Shown piece by piece: positions 22,054-29,807 of a DNA stretch of 44,600 nucleotides. Under the pieces are notes generated by a model that saw only the letters and a program-made list of their open reading frames with translations, was not told the DNA's origin and did no database searches. This DNA comes from DATLED01 sp035525495. GTDB taxonomy: Bacteria; Actinomycetota; Acidimicrobiia; Acidimicrobiales; CADCTF01. Each line of letters opens with the position of its first letter. The first letter of the stretch is position 1. Location of the stretch: the NCBI GenBank assembly GCA_035525495.1, contig DATLED010000028.1:1-44600 (forward strand). Reading direction: 5' to 3'. The position numbers and the translations under genes are program-made.

Positions 22054-23763
22054 ATGCCGACGAGCGCAGAGGTGGAAGCCCTCCTGACCGGTGCAGGCGG
22101 TGCCTTCGAGGTCGTGACCGAAGAGGTTCGCGGCATTCCGATGAAGGTCTTCAAGGGCCGGATGAAGAGCCTGCGGGAGATCACCACCATGGCGCGTGGC
22201 CGGGGCGACGAGACGTTCCTCGTCTACGGCGATCGCCGCATCTCGTTCGCCGACTTCATCGACGCCGCTGACTCGGTGTCGGCGACACTGCTGGAGCACC
22301 GCGTCGCCCGCGGTGACCGCGTCGCGGTTCTGTCGGCCAACAACCCCGAGTGGTGCATGGCCTTCTGGGGCACCGTTGACATCGGCGCCATCCTGGTCGG
22401 TCTCAACGGCTGGTGGAAGACCGACGAGATCCTCTATGGCCTGGAGGACTCGGGCGCCAAGGTGCTCGTCGCGGATCGTGCCCGCTTCGAACGCATCGCC
22501 GGCGAGCTCGGTTCGATCAAGTCGCTCGAAGCGGTGTTCCTCATCGACTGCGATCCTGCCGATGTCGGCATGGACGAGCGTCTCCACCGCTTCGACGATC
22601 TGTTGCAGAAGCCCGGCACCGGCACGCCGACCGTCGAGATCGACGAGGACGACGCCGCGGTCATCTTCTACACGAGTGGCACGACGGGCCGGCCCAAGGG
22701 CGCCATCTCGACGCACCGCTCGATGATCTCCAACCTGATGGGGACGATGTACTCGTCGATCTCGGGCTCGATGGTCAACCCCGGCGCCACGACGATCAAC
22801 CCTTCATCTCCGAACGCGTCGCTGCTCACGTCGCCGCTCTTCCACGTCGCCGGCTGCCACTCGGGTCTGGTCGTGGGACTGGTCGCAGGCATCAAGATCG
22901 TGATGCCCGTCGGCCGTTTCGATCCCGACGAGGCGATGCGGCTCATCCAGGAGGAGAAGATCACGGTCTGGGCCGCCGTACCGACGATGGTGTGGAGGGT
23001 CGTCGAGCATCCGGCGCGACACGACTACGACCTGTCGTCCGTCGTGGCGATGGCCTACGGCGGCTCTCCGTCGGCGGCAGAGCTCCAACGCCAGATCGCG
23101 GAGACGTTCCCGAACGTGAGGTCGACGTCGAACGCCTACGGACTCACGGAGTCGTCCTCGGCGGTCACGGTGAACTCGGGCAAGGAGAACGCCGAGCGCC
23201 CCGACTCCGTGGGCCGACCCCTCCCGGTCATCGAGGTCCGCATCGTCGGCGAGGACGGCGGTGACGTCGCCGTCGGCGGGACCGGTGAGGTCTGGCTCAA
23301 GGGACCACACATCATGCCGGGGTACTGGAACAAGCCCGAGGCGACAGCCGACTCGATCACCGACGGTTGGCTGCACACGGGCGACCTCGGCCACGTCGAC
23401 GCGGACGGGTTCCTCTACATCACCGACCGCGCCAAGGACATGATCATCCGCGGCGGCGAGAACGTGTACTCCGTCGAGATCGAGAACCGGCTCGTCGAGC
23501 ACCCGGACATCCTCGACGCCGCCGTGCTCGGCGTCCCCCACCCGACGTTGGGCGAGGAGGTCAAGGCTGTCGTCGAGGTCGCGGCCGGCTGCGCACTGAC
23601 CGAGACCGACGTGAGGTCGTGGGTCGCCGAGACGCTGGCGAACTTCAAGGTGCCGACGTACGTCGAGTTCACGAACGAGAAGCTCCCCCGCAACGCCTCG
23701 GGCAAGTTGTTGAAGAACGTCCTCCGTGGCGAGGGCGAGGTCAGCTTCGCCGAGACGCTGTGA
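22054..23763 (+). CDS. acyl-CoA synthetase (AMP-forming)
   Basis: 569-residue ANL-superfamily ligase that activates a carboxylic acid to acyl-AMP and then acyl-CoA. The P-loop-like motif YTSGTTGRPKG is at 206-216, NAYGLTESSS supplies adenine contacts, TGDLGHVDADGFLYITDRAKDMI is the hinge, and Lys551 in PRNASGKLLK is the adenylation lysine. It is most like medium/long-chain fatty acid or aromatic acid ligases; the substrate is not determinable. It is divergent from the ABM gene with a 22-base gap. Confidence 0.9.
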   Translation: MPTSAEVEALLTGAGGAFEVVTEEVRGIPMKVFKGRMKSLREITTMARGRGDETFLVYGDRRISFADFIDAADSVSATLLEHRVARGDRVAVLSANNPEWCMAFWGTVDIGAILVGLNGWWKTDEILYGLEDSGAKVLVADRARFERIAGELGSIKSLEAVFLIDCDPADVGMDERLHRFDDLLQKPGTGTPTVEIDEDDAAVIFYTSGTTGRPKGAISTHRSMISNLMGTMYSSISGSMVNPGATTINPSSPNASLLTSPLFHVAGCHSGLVVGLVAGIKIVMPVGRFDPDEAMRLIQEEKITVWAAVPTMVWRVVEHPARHDYDLSSVVAMAYGGSPSAAELQRQIAETFPNVRSTSNAYGLTESSSAVTVNSGKENAERPDSVGRPLPVIEVRIVGEDGGDVAVGGTGEVWLKGPHIMPGYWNKPEATADSITDGWLHTGDLGHVDADGFLYITDRAKDMIIRGGENVYSVEIENRLVEHPDILDAAVLGVPHPTLGEEVKAVVEVAAGCALTETDVRSWVAETLANFKVPTYVEFTNEKLPRNASGKLLKNVLRGEGEVSFAETL

Positions 23764-23823
23764 TGATTGTTCGCTGCGCCGATGAAGCTGGCTCCGCTCA
23801 CGTGTCGGCTGGTCTCCGCCAGA

Positions 23824-23905
23824 GAAATTTGCGACGAGGTTGCTCCGACGCTGCGCCTCACAGTCGCAAAGTCCTGTTCGGATGGGCAACCTCGTCGCAA
23901 ATTTC
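23824..23905. repeat. 20-bp perfect inverted repeat with 42-base loop
   Basis: GAAATTTGCGACGAGGTTGC (23824-23843) and its exact reverse complement (23886-23905) flank 42 bases. The loop carries a further GTCGCAAA (23863-23870), complementary to TTTGCGAC in the left arm, so alternative pairing is possible. AAATTT is strikingly AT-rich for this region. It lies in the 194-base gap between the acyl-CoA ligase and the Nudix gene; the rest of that gap shows no gene. It may be a terminator-like hairpin, a regulator site or a small mobile palindromic unit. Confidence 0.85.
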
Positions 23906-23957
23906 CCGGGCGGACTGGCGCTCCTGGCGCCGACGCTGACTGACCGTCGTTGAAGTC

Positions 23958-24884
23958 GTGAGCTCGTTCGGGTATCCGGCGGGGCGTCATCGGGCGGGGG
24001 TGATCGTGCTCTTGGGCGGGCGGCTGGCGTTGATCGACCGAGTCCGACCGGGATCGCCGCCGTACTCCGTCGTGCCCGGTGGTGGCGTCGAAGCCGGGGA
24101 GTCGTTCGCCGAGGCGGCGGTGCGGGAGGCGAAGGAGGAGCTCGGGCTCGAAGTGTCGGTCCGCTCGCCGGCTTTCGTCCTGAAGGCGGCGGACCACGAG
24201 CAGCAGTACTTCGTGGCCGAGGTTGTCGGCGGGACGTTCGGGACGGGCCAGGGGCGCGAGATGGTCGACCCGCTCCCGGCGAAGGGCACCTACACGCCGG
24301 TGCTCGTCACCACGGAGGAAGCGGTGCACCGGAGCGTCTGGCCATTCGCGTTGCACGAGGCCCTCCTCCGGTCGTTCGTTACGGGCTCGTGGCCGGAGTC
24401 GAGGCTCGAGCTCGTGGACCCGCGCGACACGCCGCCTTGGCGGGTGCGGGCGGGCGCGGTGTGCATCGACGGCGATCGCGTGCTCGTGAACCGCGGCGAG
24501 TGGGAGCGCGGCCCGTTCTACGAGATTCCAGGCGGTGGGGTCGAGGCCGGGGAGACGCCGGAGGAGGCGGTCGTGCGCGAGCTCGAGGAAGAGGCGGGGA
24601 TCCTCGGGTCCGTCGAGCGGGAGCTTGCCGCCGTGTGGAAGGACGGGCGCGAGGAGCACTACTTCCTCGTGCGCGCCGACGGGCGGTCCGACCGGGATGT
24701 GCTCGACCTGGAGCCCGGCTTCACTCAGGAGTGGATCGCCGTGGGCGACCTGGCCGACGCGCCCGTGTGGCCGAAGCGCCTGGCGTGGCGCATCGCCGAG
24801 TGGCACGCCGCCGGCGCTTGGCCCGAGCGTCCGGTCGAGCTGATCGACACCATCGGAGACCTGGCGCCTCCCTGCCACTGGTGA
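23958..24884 (+). CDS. tandem double-Nudix hydrolase
   Basis: 308 residues with two complete Nudix domains in a row. Both boxes fit GX5EX7REUXEEXGU: Gly42-Leu64 (GVEAGESFAEAAVREAKEELGL) and Gly193-Ile215 (GVEAGETPEEAVVRELEEEAGI). Both halves also share a (V/I)PGGGVEAGE lead-in and a late DP or EPG segment. The two halves look like an internal duplication with both active sites kept. Nudix enzymes cleave nucleoside diphosphates linked to another group; the substrate is unknown. The GTG start is chosen at the head of the first strand; no strong RBS is seen. Confidence 0.85.
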   Translation: MSSFGYPAGRHRAGVIVLLGGRLALIDRVRPGSPPYSVVPGGGVEAGESFAEAAVREAKEELGLEVSVRSPAFVLKAADHEQQYFVAEVVGGTFGTGQGREMVDPLPAKGTYTPVLVTTEEAVHRSVWPFALHEALLRSFVTGSWPESRLELVDPRDTPPWRVRAGAVCIDGDRVLVNRGEWERGPFYEIPGGGVEAGETPEEAVVRELEEEAGILGSVERELAAVWKDGREEHYFLVRADGRSDRDVLDLEPGFTQEWIAVGDLADAPVWPKRLAWRIAEWHAAGAWPERPVELIDTIGDLAPPCHW

Positions 24885-24907
24885 CCCCAACGGGGCCCGG
24901 GACAGGG

Positions 24908-25870
24908 TCAGGGGATGAGGACCACCCGGCCGACGGCCTTCCTCGACTCGAGGAACGCGTGGGCGGCGGCGGCCTCGGCGAGCGGGAAGGTGCGATCGAC
25001 GACGACCTCGAGGCGGCCGGCAGCGACGTCGTCGATGAGGCCGGCGATCATCGTGTGGGCCCGCTCGAACTGCAGCTCGGCGCCGAGGAAGACGCCCGTC
25101 AGCGACTGGTTGCCTCCCATGAGCGGCGAGACGTCGATCGGCTGGGGCGAACGTCCCGCCTGTCCGACGGTGATGCAGCGGCCGCGGTAGGCCAACGCCC
25201 GCAGGCTCCCGACCAGGGTCGGCCCTCCGACGGAGTCCACCACGAGGTCCACACCCCGCCCGTCGGTCAGGCGGCGGGCTTCGTCGGCGGCGTCGACGTC
25301 GCGGTAGTTGATGCCGTGGTCGAGCCCGAGGTGGGCGATGCGGGCGAGCCGTTCGTCGCTCGACGCCGTGCCGAGCACCGTCGCGCCGGCGCGCTTCGCC
25401 AGCTGGACGGCGGCGATGCCGACACCCCCGGCTGCCGCCTGCACGAGGACGGTCTCACCGGCGACGAGCCGGCCGAACTCGAACAGGCAGTCGTGCGCCG
25501 TGCCGAAGGCGATGGGCACGCACGCGGCGGCGACGAGGTCGGCGTCCTCGGACACCTTCCACAGTGCCCTCGACGACGCGGCGACGAGTTCGGCGTGGGA
25601 CCCGTTCGGCATGGTGGCGACGACGCGATCTCCTACCTCGACGTCCCGCGCTCCGGCACCGACCTCGACGACGGTCCCGCCGCACTGGTAGCCGACGATG
25701 TGCGGGTTCGACGTCATGGCGCCGCCGAGGCGGTTCAGGGTGTCGCCGCCCTCGATGCTGATCGCTTCGACGCGCACGACCACTCCGCCGGGCGGGCACG
25801 CCGGGTCGGGGACGTCGAGGTACTCGAGGACCTCGGGCGGTCCGGTTCGGGTGTAGGCGGCGGCTTTCAT
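24908..25870 (-). CDS. zinc-independent quinone oxidoreductase-like (MDR family)
   Basis: 320-residue medium-chain dehydrogenase/reductase of the quinone oxidoreductase type. The N-terminal GroES-like domain contains MKAAAYTRTGPPEVLEYLDVP; the Rossmann part has VLVQAAAGGVGIAAVQLAKRAGATVLGTASS, binding NADPH. The cysteine/histidine ligands of zinc alcohol dehydrogenases are absent. It catalyses one-electron or enone reduction in relatives. The ATG at 25870 overlaps the stop of the upstream ABC ATPase gene (ATGA), indicating an operon with the transporter pair. Confidence 0.88.
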   Translation of the reverse strand: MKAAAYTRTGPPEVLEYLDVPDPACPPGGVVVRVEAISIEGGDTLNRLGGAMTSNPHIVGYQCGGTVVEVGAGARDVEVGDRVVATMPNGSHAELVAASSRALWKVSEDADLVAAACVPIAFGTAHDCLFEFGRLVAGETVLVQAAAGGVGIAAVQLAKRAGATVLGTASSDERLARIAHLGLDHGINYRDVDAADEARRLTDGRGVDLVVDSVGGPTLVGSLRALAYRGRCITVGQAGRSPQPIDVSPLMGGNQSLTGVFLGAELQFERAHTMIAGLIDDVAAGRLEVVVDRTFPLAEAAAAHAFLESRKAVGRVVLIP

Positions 25871-26562
25871 CGGTGCTCCCCGAGGACGAGTTGGTCGACG
25901 TTGGCGCCGCGCGCCGGCCCGTCGAAAACGAGCTCGCCGTCGCGCAGCGCGAGGCAACGTTCGGCCCGCTGCACGAAGTCGAGCTGGTGGGTGGCGACGA
26001 TGACGGCCGCCCCACCGTGGTGCGCCTCGGCAAGCAACGCGACCATGGCGTCGCGCCCTTGCGGGTCGAGTCCGACGAACGGTTCGTCCACCAACAGCAG
26101 GTCGAATGGGCGCACGAGCGCCAGCGCGATCGCCGTCTTCTGGCGCAGGCCGCGACTGAAGCGCGACGGCAGCCCGTCGGCGCGATGCGAGAGTCCGAGC
26201 CGATCGAGGAGCTCGTGCGCGCGGTGCTCCCAGTCTTCGACACCGTGGAGTCGGGCGATGTACTCGAGGTGCTCGAGCACGCTCAGATCGTCGTAGAGGA
26301 CGGGCTGGTCGGGCAGGTAGGACGTCGCCGCCCGCGCCTCGAACGAACCCGCCTCGTGGTTCGCCACGAGCAACGTGCCGTCGGTCGGCTCGACGAGACC
26401 GGAGCTCATGCCGAGAAAGGTCGACTTACCCGACCCGTTGTGACCGACGAGGACCGCCATCTCGCCGCGGCGCAGCGTCAAGTTCAGTGGCGAGAGCGCA
26501 ACGAGGTCCTCGTAGGACTTGGTGAGCCCCGCGGCGACGAGCACGGGTTCCTTCTTGGCCAC
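25867..26562 (-). CDS. ABC transporter ATP-binding protein
   Basis: 231-residue ATPase. Walker A is GHNGSGKST (40-48), the Q-loop region is SYLPDQP, the signature is SRGLRQKTAIA (a deviation from LSGGQ as in many exporters), Walker B is LLLVDEPF, the D-loop VGLDPQG, and the switch His is in ATHQ. It resembles CcmA/YhaQ-like exporter ATPases that pair with a separate membrane protein. The preceding gene (26572-28191) encodes a multi-span protein and is the natural partner. Substrate unknown. Confidence 0.88.
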   Translation of the reverse strand: MAKKEPVLVAAGLTKSYEDLVALSPLNLTLRRGEMAVLVGHNGSGKSTFLGMSSGLVEPTDGTLLVANHEAGSFEARAATSYLPDQPVLYDDLSVLEHLEYIARLHGVEDWEHRAHELLDRLGLSHRADGLPSRFSRGLRQKTAIALALVRPFDLLLVDEPFVGLDPQGRDAMVALLAEAHHGGAAVIVATHQLDFVQRAERCLALRDGELVFDGPARGANVDQLVLGEHR

Positions 26563-26571
26563 TGCTCGAAC

Positions 26572-28191
26572 CTACTTGCCAACATCCGCGGTACCGCCAC
26601 CGGCGAGGTAGCCCGCGAGGCCTTTGCGGTGGCGGACCCAACCGAAGACGAGGAACGCGACCATGGCGACGTTCACCGCCGCGCTCATGGATGCACCGAC
26701 GGCATCGTCGCCTGGCCGATGGTCGAGGGTGCTCTTCACGAGCAGCAGGGCCGCCGGTCCGAGCGTCGCCAACGCAGGTGGGAATGCGTGGTGGAACATC
26801 AGCATCGATCCGGTCGAGTCCATCATCAGGCGCGTCGGGTCGGGTGGCTGGCGCAACGTGCTGACGGCGGCGGCACCGACGGCCATGGCTGCGCTCGGGA
26901 GGAGGAGCGGGAGGCCGACCTGGAAGACCAGGCCGGGCTGGCGCGTGACGACGGCGGCGGAGGCGAGGCCGACCAGACCGGCGAGGGCCATAACGACGGT
27001 TGGCGCCGCCAGGTGGCGAAGGTGAAGGGCGCCGTCCGCATGCGGGAACGAGTCGCGCCGGTCGGGGTGATCGACCTCCTGGGCGAGGCCCTCGATCACG
27101 TCGAGGCCGGAGATGTAGAGGGCGCCGCCCGCGATCAGCAACATCGGCGTCGTCCCGCTCCACGCGGCCGCGCACGCGAGCCCCACGACCATCCCCAGGA
27201 GAGCGAGACGGGTGAGGCGCGACGTCGGCCATCGAAGGATGCCGCGCCAGTCGCGGCGCCAGGTGATCGCGCGCGCCCGTCCGCTCGGGCGGAGACGAAT
27301 CCACGGCCGCGATCTCGGCACCTCGGCCGCGAGCTGGCGACGGAGGAGCATCACCGTACGCAGGTCCTGGAACGTGGCCGCGAAGCGCAGGTGGCTGACG
27401 AGTCGTCCCCGCCGCTCGGCCGACTCGAGGGAGAGTCCCCCGACCGCTCGCAGACCGCCGAGGACGACGAGGACGACGGGAACGATGCCGAGGAGCGAGA
27501 CGAGGCGGAGATCGGTCGGCCACAACGAGAGCTGTCCGAGGAGTGACGCCGGGGACGTCGCCGTCCGCAACGCGAGGTCCGCGACCGACCACGCGAGGAG
27601 GGCGACGCCGATGGCCGTCGCCAGGACTCTTCCGATTCGCCGCCCGGAAGCGACCATGGCGGCACCGGACATGGCTGCGCCCGCGAGGGTGCCCACGACG
27701 GCACCGCTGACGACCCATGAGACCGGGTGGCCCGGAAAGCGGCGATAGGCGAGGAGTCCGGCAGTCGCACCGACGACCATGCCGACGAAGGCGGTGAAGC
27801 GGAGCTGTCGGCGAGCGGGTGCCCTCAGGGCGACATCCCGATCGACGGGCGCGAGGAGCACGTAGCGGACCTCGGCGGCCTCGAGCGCGATCGGCCCGCC
27901 GCGGGCGCCGCTACGAAGGCCGATGGCGACGGCGAGGGCAACCGCCGCGCCGACAGCGGCTGGGCCGATGGTCCGCACATCGTGGAGCTGGTGCGAGGCG
28001 AGGCGCTCGTCCCCGACGACACCGGACAGCAGCGTGACGCCGAGTCCGCCGACGATGGCGGCGATGTAGGCCCGGTAGAGCGCGTCGATGACGTTCCAGT
28101 CGCCGAGGCGCCGGTGCTTCCTCGTGGCCCGCAGCTCGTGCAAGGCGGCCACCACGACGTCGTCATGCAGGTCGTACGCCGGCGCAGCCAT
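26572..28191 (-). CDS. multi-span membrane protein, likely ABC permease partner
   Basis: About 539 residues with many hydrophobic spans (for example AAIVGGLGVTLLSGVV, GAAVALAVAIGL, VVSGAVVGTLAGAAMSGAAMV, LLGIVPVVLVVLGGL, LALLGMVVGLACAAAW, VVMALAGLVGLASAAVV). The order and size recall large exporter permeases that work with a single ATPase. Two Arg-rich cytosolic segments are visible. The start is uncertain: ATG at 28191 is used, but a GTG at 28242, 5 bases after ilvC, keeps the frame open and would make it a tail gene of the ilvBNC operon. The ATPase gene follows after 9 bases. Confidence 0.75.
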   Translation of the reverse strand: MAAPAYDLHDDVVVAALHELRATRKHRRLGDWNVIDALYRAYIAAIVGGLGVTLLSGVVGDERLASHQLHDVRTIGPAAVGAAVALAVAIGLRSGARGGPIALEAAEVRYVLLAPVDRDVALRAPARRQLRFTAFVGMVVGATAGLLAYRRFPGHPVSWVVSGAVVGTLAGAAMSGAAMVASGRRIGRVLATAIGVALLAWSVADLALRTATSPASLLGQLSLWPTDLRLVSLLGIVPVVLVVLGGLRAVGGLSLESAERRGRLVSHLRFAATFQDLRTVMLLRRQLAAEVPRSRPWIRLRPSGRARAITWRRDWRGILRWPTSRLTRLALLGMVVGLACAAAWSGTTPMLLIAGGALYISGLDVIEGLAQEVDHPDRRDSFPHADGALHLRHLAAPTVVMALAGLVGLASAAVVTRQPGLVFQVGLPLLLPSAAMAVGAAAVSTLRQPPDPTRLMMDSTGSMLMFHHAFPPALATLGPAALLLVKSTLDHRPGDDAVGASMSAAVNVAMVAFLVFGWVRHRKGLAGYLAGGGTADVGK

Positions 28192-28246
28192 CGCCGCCGA
28201 CGCTACTCGGGGCCCTCCGACGGTTTCGCCCTCCTTCAGCACCCGG

Positions 28247-29272
28247 CTAGCCGCCGGAGACGTCCTGTGGCCGCTCCTTGCCGGCCGACACGAACGGCAT
28301 CATCGCCCGCAGCTCGGCGCCGACCTGTTCGACCTGATGCTCCGCCCCCTTGGCCTTGAGCGAGGTGTAGTTCGGCCGACCGTTGCGGTTCTCGGCGATC
28401 CACTCCTCGGCGAACTTCCCGCTCTGGATCTCCTCGAGGATCCGCTTCATCTCCGCCTTCGTCTCGGCGTTGACGATGCGCGGCCCGCGGGTGAGATCGC
28501 CGTACTCGGCGGTGTCGGAGATCGAGTAGCGCATTCCGGCGATGCCGCCCTCGTACATGAGGTCGACGATCAGCTTCAGTTCGTGGAGGCACTCGAAGTA
28601 GGCCGACTCGGGCTGGTACCCGGCCTCGACCAACGTCTCGAACCCGGCCTGCACCAGCGCGGTGACGCCGCCGCACAGCACGACCTGCTCGCCGAACAGG
28701 TCGGTCTCGGTCTCCTCGTCGAACGTCGTCTCGAGCACGCCCGCACGAGCGCCGCCGATGGCCGACGCGTACGAGAGAGCCAGATCCCGCGCCTTGCCGG
28801 ACGCATCCTGGTGCACCGCGATCAGCGCGGGGACGCCGCCGCCCTCCGTGTAGGTCCGGCGGACCAGGTGGCCGGGACCCTTGGGCGCGACCATGGCCAC
28901 ATCGACGCCCTCCGGCGCGGTGATCTGGCCGAACCGGATGTTGAACCCGTGGGCGAAGAACAGCGCATCTCCCGACGACAGGTTCGGGGCGATCGACTCG
29001 TCGAAGATCGCCTTCTGCTCGGTGTCGGGCGCGAGGATCATGATGAGGTCGGCCTCGGCAGCCGCATCCGTCACCGACCGGACCGACAGGCCGGCGGCCG
29101 AAGCCTTGGCCGCCGACGACGAGCCCTCCCGCAGGCCGACGCGCACGTCGACGCCGGAGTCCCGCAGGTTCAGCGCGTGAGCGTGTCCTTGCGACCCGTA
29201 CCCGATGATCGCCACCTTTCGCCCGGCGATGAGCGAGGGATCGGCGTCCTTCTCGTAATAGACGTTGGCCAT
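28247..29272 (-). CDS. ilvC: ketol-acid reductoisomerase, class I
   Basis: 341 residues. It isomerises and reduces acetolactate and acetohydroxybutyrate with NADPH and magnesium. The nucleotide motif GYGSQG is at 24-29; the VGLREGSSS loop that follows suggests NADPH preference through the Arg and Ser residues. The knotted C-terminal domain has DLFGEQVVLCGGVTALVQAGFETLVEAGY with the metal-binding Asp/Glu, then ECLHELKLIVDLMYEGG. Length is typical for class I. The ATG shares one base with the ilvN stop. Confidence 0.96.
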   Translation of the reverse strand: MANVYYEKDADPSLIAGRKVAIIGYGSQGHAHALNLRDSGVDVRVGLREGSSSAAKASAAGLSVRSVTDAAAEADLIMILAPDTEQKAIFDESIAPNLSSGDALFFAHGFNIRFGQITAPEGVDVAMVAPKGPGHLVRRTYTEGGGVPALIAVHQDASGKARDLALSYASAIGGARAGVLETTFDEETETDLFGEQVVLCGGVTALVQAGFETLVEAGYQPESAYFECLHELKLIVDLMYEGGIAGMRYSISDTAEYGDLTRGPRIVNAETKAEMKRILEEIQSGKFAEEWIAENRNGRPNYTSLKAKGAEHQVEQVGAELRAMMPFVSAGKERPQDVSGG

Positions 29273-29805
29273 CAGTTGTTCATGCCTTTCAGGGACCGGA
29301 GGCGGGGCGCCTGCCGCTCGAGCTTGGGCAGCGCGACCCGTCCGGTGCGCTGCAGTTCGGTGATGCCGAAGGGCCGCATGAGCTCCTCGAGGTCGTCGAG
29401 CTTGTTCGGCGCACCGGCAAGCTCGACGGTGAGCTCGTCGTGACCGACGTCGACGATCTTGCCGCCGAACACCTGCACGAGCTCGATGACGTTTCCACGG
29501 CTCTTCGGGTCTGCCTTGATCGTCATGAGCATCAGCTCGCGCTCGACGGCGTCAGCCGGATCGAGCTCGACGATCTTCACGACGTTGATGAGCTTGAAGA
29601 GCTGCTTGGTGATCTGCTCGAGCGGCGCCGACTCGACGTCGACGACGACCGTGATCCGGGAGAAGCGCTCGTCGTCGGTCGGCGCTACCGCCAACGAGTA
29701 GATGTTGAAGCCGCGGCGGGCGAACAGGCTGGCGACCCGGGTGAGCACGCCGGCCTTGTTCTCGACGAGGACGGACAGGGTGTGGTGACGGTGCTGGTCG
29801 GGCAC
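29272..29805 (-). CDS. ilvN: acetolactate synthase small (regulatory) subunit
   Basis: 177 residues from a GTG start 2 bases after ilvB. The N-terminal ACT domain reads HTLSVLVENKAGVLTRVASLFARRGFNIYSLAVAPT in consecutive parts, the usual valine-binding fold; the C-terminal IlvN domain carries ELMLMTIKAD, then VFGGKIVDVGHDELTVELAG. It binds IlvB and confers activation and valine feedback inhibition. The frame is open upstream inside ilvB, but homology begins at this GTG. Confidence 0.95.
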   Translation of the reverse strand: MPDQHRHHTLSVLVENKAGVLTRVASLFARRGFNIYSLAVAPTDDERFSRITVVVDVESAPLEQITKQLFKLINVVKIVELDPADAVERELMLMTIKADPKSRGNVIELVQVFGGKIVDVGHDELTVELAGAPNKLDDLEELMRPFGITELQRTGRVALPKLERQAPRLRSLKGMNN

Positions 29806-29807
29806 GG

